From Planctomycetaceae bacterium (GTDB lineage: Bacteria > Planctomycetota > Planctomycetia > Planctomycetales > Planctomycetaceae), in assembly GCA_021732975.1 (NCBI GenBank), contig JAKFWC010000024.1, forward strand, positions 124,001 to 188,000: 64,000 nucleotides of DNA, in the 5' to 3' direction. Within the stretch, counting starts at the first letter, position 1, and each line of letters starts with the position of its first letter. The notes under the pieces are model-generated. The model ran no database searches. It had not been told where the DNA came from and saw only the letters and a list, made by a program, of their open reading frames with translations. The translations under genes were made by a program, and so were the position numbers. Positions 57,623 through 64,000 of this stretch are shown one piece after another.

Positions 57623-59029
57623 TTAACGTTGCGCAAGTTTCGGCATGCTTTCTTCCGGTTGGATGACCGTCCCGGTAACGAGATCGTCGGTCGGATTTAC
57701 GACCAGCCGTTCACCACCGGTGATGCCGTCCACCACGACGACACGAGTGCCGAGATCGCGCCCGAGGCCCACTCGACGAACTTCAATCTGATCGTGTTCG
57801 CCCACCAGAGCCACATGCGGGCCGTCGATGCGCATCGAGAGTGTGTTCGTGGGAATCGTCCAGGCGGTCGCTTCCTGCGGAACGGTCAGCGTCACTTGCG
57901 TGTAACTCCCGGGTTGCAGGCGCTGCGTGTCATTCGGCAATTCAATTTCGGCGAGCATAGTGCGGCTGTTGGCTTCCACCGATTCGGAGATGCGGGTGAT
58001 CTCTCCTAAAACCGGCGGTGACGATGATTCCGGTAGCCGCAGGCTGGCCACGACGCCACGGCGAATCTGCATCGAATAGGTTTGCGGCACCTGCAACTGC
58101 ACGCGAATGCGGTGCATATCTTCCAGCACGAACAACGGTTCGGTTCCCGCGGTGACGAGCATGCCGACTTCCGCATTCCGGCGGGTCACCACACCATCAA
58201 ACGGGGCCACAATCCGCTTGAAACTTTGCAGTTCCTTGAGTCGTTCCACATTCGATCGGCGACTTTGCGCGGTCGATTCGCGGACGGTGATGATCGCTGC
58301 CCGCGTTTCGAGATTCGCTCGCCGACGGGTGATGTCCGCTTCTGCCGCAGCCACATCGGCACCGCTGGCTTCAACTTGTCGCGAGGCCGTGTCGAGTTCT
58401 TCCTGCGGGATGATTTTGTTTTTGACGAGATCCTGCCGACGCCCCAGTTGACTGCGGGCCAGTTCGAGGTCCGCTTTCACACGGCCCAGTTGGGCTTCAG
58501 CGTTCTGAAGGTCCGCGTGGGCTTCCACTCGTTCCGCCTGAGCCTGCACCACCGCCGACTCGGCTTCGCCTGCCAGCGCAACAGCCTGAGCCAATTCCTG
58601 GTCGAGCTCCGGCGTTTCGATCTCGGCGAGCAAATCGCCCGTCTTGACCGTTGCCCCGAGATCGTAATGCCACGTTTTCAGATATCCGTTGACTCGGGCA
58701 TGCAGTGTGGTGGTTTGCCACGGCCGCATGGTTCCTGGCAGCACCACCTGTGTGGTCGTCGCCGGTGTCGGACGTTCCACGCGGACGACCCGCGGTTGCA
58801 GGTGTTCATCGTGAACCGTCGACGACGTGGTGCGAGCCCATTCCCACGGCCGCATCGCCACGGTGGTTCCACTCACGGCCAACACCGCGGCGAGCGGCCA
58901 ACCGAGCACAAACCCGGAACGTTTTCCCGGCGGCAGACGGTGTGTCCCCGACCGACGCATTGCCCCATTGGGCAACGCTTCAGTCAGTTTGGTGTCCTGC
59001 GGGCGGGATTCGGTCAGCACGGAATTCAT
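57623..59029 (-). CDS. RND efflux periplasmic adaptor (membrane fusion) protein
   Basis: VVLPGTMRPWQTTTLHARVNGYLKTWHYDLGATVKTGDLLAEIETPELDQEL; long coiled-coil; VAPFDGVVTRRNAEVGMLV. Confidence 0.93.
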   Translation of the reverse strand: MNSVLTESRPQDTKLTEALPNGAMRRSGTHRLPPGKRSGFVLGWPLAAVLAVSGTTVAMRPWEWARTTSSTVHDEHLQPRVVRVERPTPATTTQVVLPGTMRPWQTTTLHARVNGYLKTWHYDLGATVKTGDLLAEIETPELDQELAQAVALAGEAESAVVQAQAERVEAHADLQNAEAQLGRVKADLELARSQLGRRQDLVKNKIIPQEELDTASRQVEASGADVAAAEADITRRRANLETRAAIITVRESTAQSRRSNVERLKELQSFKRIVAPFDGVVTRRNAEVGMLVTAGTEPLFVLEDMHRIRVQLQVPQTYSMQIRRGVVASLRLPESSSPPVLGEITRISESVEANSRTMLAEIELPNDTQRLQPGSYTQVTLTVPQEATAWTIPTNTLSMRIDGPHVALVGEHDQIEVRRVGLGRDLGTRVVVVDGITGGERLVVNPTDDLVTGTVIQPEESMPKLAQR

Positions 59030-59135
59030 CGTGTACTCCATCGAAGAACAGTCTGATCTACAGGAAATACCGCCGCCGCCGCCGATTCTTACAGCAAACG
59101 AAAAAAGACCCGGACCGCGGGATCCGGGACTTACT

Positions 59136-59263
59136 GTTGTGCGCGGGTCTCCCAACCCCGCACGCTCTTCGACCGTAGGTCTTCTCTTTGTTTGTGGGAG
59201 ATCAAAGAAAATGCGGAGACCTGCGGTCGCGGGAAGTGCAGGATCGGGAGACCCGCGCACAAC
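59136..59263. repeat. Intergenic inverted repeat (GTTGTGCGCGGGTCTCCC)
   Basis: gttgtgcgcgggtctcccaaccccgcac ... gtgcaggatcgggagacccgcgcacaac. Confidence 0.85.
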
Positions 59264-59276
59264 ACTCGTCACGCAT

Positions 59277-62200
59277 CTATTCCGTTACCGGAGCGGGTGC
59301 ATGCCCCCGTCGCAGCAGGCTGTACACCACCGGCACGAACAGCAGCGTGGTCAACGTCGCGACCAGCAAGCCACCGATCACCGCCCGTCCGAGTGGCGCG
59401 TTCTGCTCGCCCCCTTCACCCAAGCCGAGGGACATCGGCAACATCCCCATGATCATCGCCGCGGCGGTCATCAACACTGGCCGCAACCGCGTGCGGCCGG
59501 CTTCCAACGCGGCGGCGTAGGCGGAGTGTCCTTCCAACCGCTGTTCGTTGGCGAAGGTCACCAGCAGAATACTGTTCGCCGTCGCCACGCCGATGGACAT
59601 GATCGCCCCCATCAATGCCGGGACGCTGAAGGTGGTGTTCCACAAATACAGTGACCATACGATCCCCACAAACGCCCCCGGCAACGCGGTGATGATGATG
59701 AACGGGTCGAGCCAGCTCTGAAAATTCACGACCATCAACAGGTACACCAGCACCGCGGCGAAGACCAAACCGAGTCCCAACCGATAGAACGCCGATTCCA
59801 TGCTTTCCACCTGGCCCCGCATCGTGAGCGTATTCCCCGGAGCGAGTTTGGCGCGGTAACCATCGAGTAACTGGTTAATCTCACTCGCCACGCTGCCGAG
59901 GTCGCGTCCCTGCACATTGGCATACACGTCGAACGTCTTTTGGACGTTCGTGTGATTCGCGACTTCCGGCGTCACGCCCCGCTTCACCGTCGCGACGTTC
60001 GATAGCAGTTGCACCGAAGAATTGGCATGCGAGGATAATGGCAACGCGCTGATCGCATCGATGCTGTCCATTTTGTAGGTCGGCGTTCGCGATTCCACGA
60101 GGTACGAGATGCCCATGTTGGGATCGACCCAATAGTTGGGTTGCACCTGGCCGCTGCCGGAGAGGGACACCAGCAGGCTGTTCGCCACGTCCTGCTGCGT
60201 GAAACCGAGTTCGCGAGCGCGGGTTTGATCCACCGATACATGCAGCGTGGGAACGTTCATCACCTGATGCAGGTGGGCGTCCTGCACGCCGCGGATTTGC
60301 CGGACCTTCTCGACGATTTCCGTCGCCATCTGATAGTTCTCGGCGGCGCTCATCCCGGCGAACTGGATGTCGATCGGAGCGGGCAGACCGAAGTTCAGAA
60401 TCTGGCTGACAATGTCAGCCGGTTGAAAGAAGAACGTCAGTTCCGGAAAGCGTTGCGGCAACTCACGTCGCAACGCGGCGACATACTGCGGCGTCGATTG
60501 CGACCGATGGTGACTCAACGCCACCAGGATCTCACCGTCGGCCATGCCGGTCGTCGCACTATCGCCGAAGGCCATCGCATAAGTGCGGTTGGGCAGCCCG
60601 ATGTTGTCGAGCACAAGATCGACTTCGTGAGTGGGAATGATTTCCTTGATCGCGCGTTCCACATCGCTGAAATACGTTTCAGTCTGTTCGACACGCGTCC
60701 CGGCGGGGGCTCGCACATGCAACCGGAACTGACCGGTGTCCACCGTCGGAAAGAAGTCACGACCGACCCACGGCAACAACGTGAAACCACTCGCCACGAC
60801 TCCCGCGAACAGCAGGAACACCGCGGTCCGATGTCGCAGATTCCACTGCAACACCGTGACGTAGGCGTCACGAAGTTGCTCGAATTTCTCTTCAAAGGCC
60901 GCATGCAGCCGACCGAACCAGCCGTGGTCGTTACCGTGTCCCTGCTTCAATTCGGCGGGCAACAGATAGTCGACCATTGTCGGGACAATCGTCCGCGATA
61001 GCAGGTACGACGCCAGCATCGCAAACGCCACAGCCAATGCGAGCGGAGTGAAGAGATACTTCGGCGGCCCCTCCAGAAACAACACCGACACGAATACGAT
61101 GCTGATCGTCAGCGTCGACACAAACGTCGGCCCGGCGATCTGCATCGCCCCATCGAGAATCGCCTGCCGCAGCGGTTTTCCCAAACCAATGTTGCGGTGA
61201 ATGTTCTCGATTTCCACAGTCGCATCGTCCACGAGAATCCCCACGGCGAGCGCAAGTCCCCCGAGCGTCATCACGTTGAGTGAATGCCCCAGCAGGTACA
61301 GCATCACGATCGACGACAGAATCGCGAGCGGAATCGACACCGCGATAATCAACGTACTCCGCCAGCTTCCGAGGAAGATGAGAATCATCGCCGCGGTGAG
61401 CAAGCCGGCGATAATGCTTTCCACAACCACACCTTCAATTGCGGCCGTCACGAACAGCGATTGATCGAACAACAGTTCGATCCGCAAGTCTTTCGGCGCG
61501 GAGGCAATGATCTCCGGCATCTTCGCCTTCACCTGATTGACGATGTCGAGTGTGGAGGCGTTACCGTTCTTGAGCAGCGTGACCAAAGCTCCGCGGCTAC
61601 CGTTGCGCCGCACGATTGTGGTTTGAGCATTGCTCCCGTCTCGTACCTGAGCAACGTCACGCATCGTGATCGTTGCCCCGCCGACGACTTTGATCGGAAT
61701 GTCGTTAAAGCTGTCCGGCGTGAGCGGCGTATTGTTCATCGTCACCGGGTATTCATGCGTGTCGATCCGCGCGACCCCCGTGGGATAGGCCAGGTTGTAG
61801 GCGTTGATCGCGTCGGCCACATCCTTCGGTGAGATCCCCTTGGCATTGAGCAAATGCGGATCGAGATCAACCATCACCTGCCGTTCACGCCCCCCATACG
61901 GCGTGGGCATCGTCAGCCCCTGCACCGTCGAAAGCTGAGTGCGGAGGATATAGAGGCCATAGTCGTAAACCGATTCTTCGGACATCGTGTCGCTGCTGAG
62001 ACCCACCTGCAGAATCGGCACGCTCGACGCATTGAACCGGACGATGACTGGCGGTTGAATCCCCGGCGGCATCACGGCCCGAATCGCTTGAGCAACGGCC
62101 GTCACTTGCGACAGCGCGGTCCCGATGTTCGCTCCCTGGTGGAAGTAAATCTTGATGACTCCGACACCGTTCAGCGATTGCGATTCCATTCGCTTGATGT

Positions 62201-62429
62201 CGTTGACATTGGACGACAGGGCATACTCGCTGTACGTTGTGATCCGGCGTTCGAGTTCGCTCGATTCCATCCCTTTGTAGGTCCAGATCACCGTCACGAC
62301 AGGGATGTCGATTTCCGGAAAGATGTCCGTTCGCATCTGACTGATCGACGTGACGCCCAGCACACCGATGAGCAGGGCCATCACGACGAAGGTATAGGGC
62401 CGCTGCAGGGCCAATCGCACGATCCACAT
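59277..62429 (-). CDS. RND-family efflux transporter inner-membrane subunit (AcrB/HAE1-like)
   Basis: MWIVRLALQRPYTFVVMALLIGVLGVTSISQMRTDIFPEIDIPVVTV; GGLALAVGILVDDATVEIENIHRNIG; ~1050 aa. Confidence 0.95.
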   Translation of the reverse strand: MWIVRLALQRPYTFVVMALLIGVLGVTSISQMRTDIFPEIDIPVVTVIWTYKGMESSELERRITTYSEYALSSNVNDIKRMESQSLNGVGVIKIYFHQGANIGTALSQVTAVAQAIRAVMPPGIQPPVIVRFNASSVPILQVGLSSDTMSEESVYDYGLYILRTQLSTVQGLTMPTPYGGRERQVMVDLDPHLLNAKGISPKDVADAINAYNLAYPTGVARIDTHEYPVTMNNTPLTPDSFNDIPIKVVGGATITMRDVAQVRDGSNAQTTIVRRNGSRGALVTLLKNGNASTLDIVNQVKAKMPEIIASAPKDLRIELLFDQSLFVTAAIEGVVVESIIAGLLTAAMILIFLGSWRSTLIIAVSIPLAILSSIVMLYLLGHSLNVMTLGGLALAVGILVDDATVEIENIHRNIGLGKPLRQAILDGAMQIAGPTFVSTLTISIVFVSVLFLEGPPKYLFTPLALAVAFAMLASYLLSRTIVPTMVDYLLPAELKQGHGNDHGWFGRLHAAFEEKFEQLRDAYVTVLQWNLRHRTAVFLLFAGVVASGFTLLPWVGRDFFPTVDTGQFRLHVRAPAGTRVEQTETYFSDVERAIKEIIPTHEVDLVLDNIGLPNRTYAMAFGDSATTGMADGEILVALSHHRSQSTPQYVAALRRELPQRFPELTFFFQPADIVSQILNFGLPAPIDIQFAGMSAAENYQMATEIVEKVRQIRGVQDAHLHQVMNVPTLHVSVDQTRARELGFTQQDVANSLLVSLSGSGQVQPNYWVDPNMGISYLVESRTPTYKMDSIDAISALPLSSHANSSVQLLSNVATVKRGVTPEVANHTNVQKTFDVYANVQGRDLGSVASEINQLLDGYRAKLAPGNTLTMRGQVESMESAFYRLGLGLVFAAVLVYLLMVVNFQSWLDPFIIITALPGAFVGIVWSLYLWNTTFSVPALMGAIMSIGVATANSILLVTFANEQRLEGHSAYAAALEAGRTRLRPVLMTAAAMIMGMLPMSLGLGEGGEQNAPLGRAVIGGLLVATLTTLLFVPVVYSLLRRGHAPAPVTE

Positions 62430-62519
62430 GGGATGTCTCCGGTGAAAAGTTCCTCAATGAGAGGAATTACCGGCGGAAGCAACGATTCTTACAGGGGTCG
62501 CTGATTTCCTGACATGCGG

Positions 62520-62680
62520 AGAAGACGGATTATCCACAGAGGTCACAGAAGACACAGAGAGAAAAAGAGGACGAAAAGTAAAGAAGGCAATTCTCTTAAT
62601 CCTGAATTGATTCCCTCCCTGTTTCTCTCCCTCGTCTTTCGGTGTCTTCTGTGACCTCTGTGGAAAACCGTATTTCCTCT
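62520..62680. repeat. Intergenic inverted repeat (family E, CCACAGAGGTCACAGAAGACAC)
   Basis: atccacagaggtcacagaagacacagag ... ggtgtcttctgtgacctctgtggaaaacc. Confidence 0.8.
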
Positions 62681-62920
62681 CCCCTTTTTGTGGCTGTTTT
62701 TTGTGACTCCTCTGAAAAAATCTTTTGAAATCCGTGTAAGACCGCGGCGTCACGCCGGTAATCCCTGCAACAGGCCGACGCGAATGACGGTGGTCAACGC
62801 GAGGCCAGCAACCTCGAACTCTATTCACATCAATGGTTTCGAGCTTCGCTCTCTGGGCCGGGCATGTTGCCGGGTCTGATGAATTCTGTCCGGTTCGATT
62901 CAGCAATCAGGAACTTGATC

Positions 62921-63673
62921 ATGTCGCAGAAACTGCAAGGCAAAGTGGCGGTGGTGACCGGGGCGTCCAAGGGAATCGGTGCGGCGATCGCGCTGCATCT
63001 GGCCAAAGAAGGGGCGTCTGTCGTCGTCAACTACTCGTCGAGCAAAGATGGGGCCGACCGCGTGGTGGCAGCCATCGTCGACAACGGTGGCAAGGCCCTC
63101 GCCGTCAAAGCCAATGTCGCCAAGTTCGAGGACGTTCAGCACCTCTTTGCCGAAACGAAGAAAGCCTTTGGCAAGGTCGATGTCCTCGTCAACAACGCCG
63201 GGATCTACGAATTCGCTCCGCTCGAAGCGATCAATCCCGAACACTTCCACAAGCAGTTCGATCTCAATGTTCTCGGTCTGCTGCTGACGACGCAGGAAGC
63301 CGTCAAACTCTTCCCGGCCGAAGGGGGCAGCATCGTCAACCTGAGTTCCGTCGTCGCCACGACACCGGTCCCGAACGCCTCGGTCTACAGTGCGACAAAG
63401 GGAGCGGTCGATGCCCTCACCCGCTCGCTCGCCGCCGAGTTGGGACCGCGGCACATTCGCGTCAATGCGATCAATCCCGGCATGGTCGAAACCGAAGGGA
63501 CGCACACGGCCGGAATCACGGAAAGCGATTTCCGCAAGCAGATCGAACAACAAACACCACTCGGCCGCATCGGCCAACCGCGTGACATCGCCACCGCCAC
63601 GGTCTTCCTCGCGTCATCCGATGCCGGTTGGGTCACCGGTCAAACGCTGCTCGTCGCCGGCGGTTACCGCTAG
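62921..63673 (+). CDS. SDR-family oxidoreductase
   Basis: GKVAVVTGASKGIGAAIALHLAKEGASVVVNYSSS; LVNNAG; SVYSATKGAVDALTRSLAAELGPRHIRVNAINPG. Confidence 0.95.
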   Translation: MSQKLQGKVAVVTGASKGIGAAIALHLAKEGASVVVNYSSSKDGADRVVAAIVDNGGKALAVKANVAKFEDVQHLFAETKKAFGKVDVLVNNAGIYEFAPLEAINPEHFHKQFDLNVLGLLLTTQEAVKLFPAEGGSIVNLSSVVATTPVPNASVYSATKGAVDALTRSLAAELGPRHIRVNAINPGMVETEGTHTAGITESDFRKQIEQQTPLGRIGQPRDIATATVFLASSDAGWVTGQTLLVAGGYR

Positions 63674-63688
63674 TTCTTCCCAATTTTG

Positions 63689-63778
63689 ACGAGCCGGAAG
63701 CGGAAGCGACGGTCTTCATCCTTAACTCACGCTCGTAAAGCGGCGCAAAAGAATCCGTCGCTCACGCTTCCGGCTCGT
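63689..63778. repeat. Intergenic inverted repeat (ACGAGCCGGAAGCG...CGCTTCCGGCTCGT)
   Basis: acgagccggaagcggaagcgacgg ... ccgtcgctcacgcttccggctcgt. Confidence 0.8.
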
Positions 63779-63821
63779 TGTTTCCTGTCCCAATCGCCTT
63801 GGTTACGAATGGATCACTGTC

Positions 63822-64000
63822 ATGGCCGCTTTCACTGTGTTGCATGTTGTGATTAGCCTGGTCGGAATCGGTACGGGCTTCGTCGTTCTGGCGGACATGC
63901 TTGCCAGACGGCAGAGGGAGAGTTGGACGGCTTGGTTTCTGGCGACCACCGTGTTGACCAGCGTCACGGGATTCGGGTTTCCGGCCGACCGCGTCTTGCC
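63822..64000 (+). CDS. Membrane protein, truncated by window edge
   Basis: MAAFTVLHVVISLVGIGTGFVVLADMLARRQRESWTAWFLATTVLTSVTGFGFP... open at window end. Confidence 0.6.
   Translation, partial: MAAFTVLHVVISLVGIGTGFVVLADMLARRQRESWTAWFLATTVLTSVTGFGFPADRVL

Noticed and set aside
58082-59056. 324-aa plus-strand ORF
   Set aside because: Antisense to the RND adaptor gene; His/Arg-rich shadow translation.
60141-61001. 286-aa plus-strand ORF
   Set aside because: Antisense to the RND transporter; no recognisable domain.

Overview
This is a GC-rich, gene-dense bacterial chromosome segment. The paired PSCyt1/PSD1 and DUF1501 genes, the ECF sigma factor next to a Ser/Thr kinase with WD40 repeats, and the H4MPT enzyme Mch all point to a planctomycete. 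I support about 46 protein-coding genes. They include hisF (partial), a YqgF/RuvX-like gene, queG, an NHLRC2-like thioredoxin/NHL protein, MoxR and ExeA-like AAA ATPases, a VWA protein, an SMP-30/2-hydroxyacid dehydrogenase/aldolase-bicupin cluster divergent from a GntR regulator, two PSD1+DUF1501 pairs and two more DUF1501 genes, folE, a CAAX protease, an aroH-type chorismate mutase, an M28 peptidase, an S49 peptidase, mch with an ATP-grasp ligase, a Bax-inhibitor-like protein, an ECF sigma/kinase pair and an RND efflux pair. I saw no rRNA, tRNA, CRISPR array, transposase or integrase. The two most notable signals are: (1) more than 20 long intergenic inverted repeats in several sequence families, many with nested palindromic arms, about one per 3 kb; and (2) a divergent catabolic-looking module built around an unusual aldolase-cupin-cupin fusion, with a near-perfect palindromic operator candidate in its control region. 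All family calls come from reading the translated sequence, with no database search.
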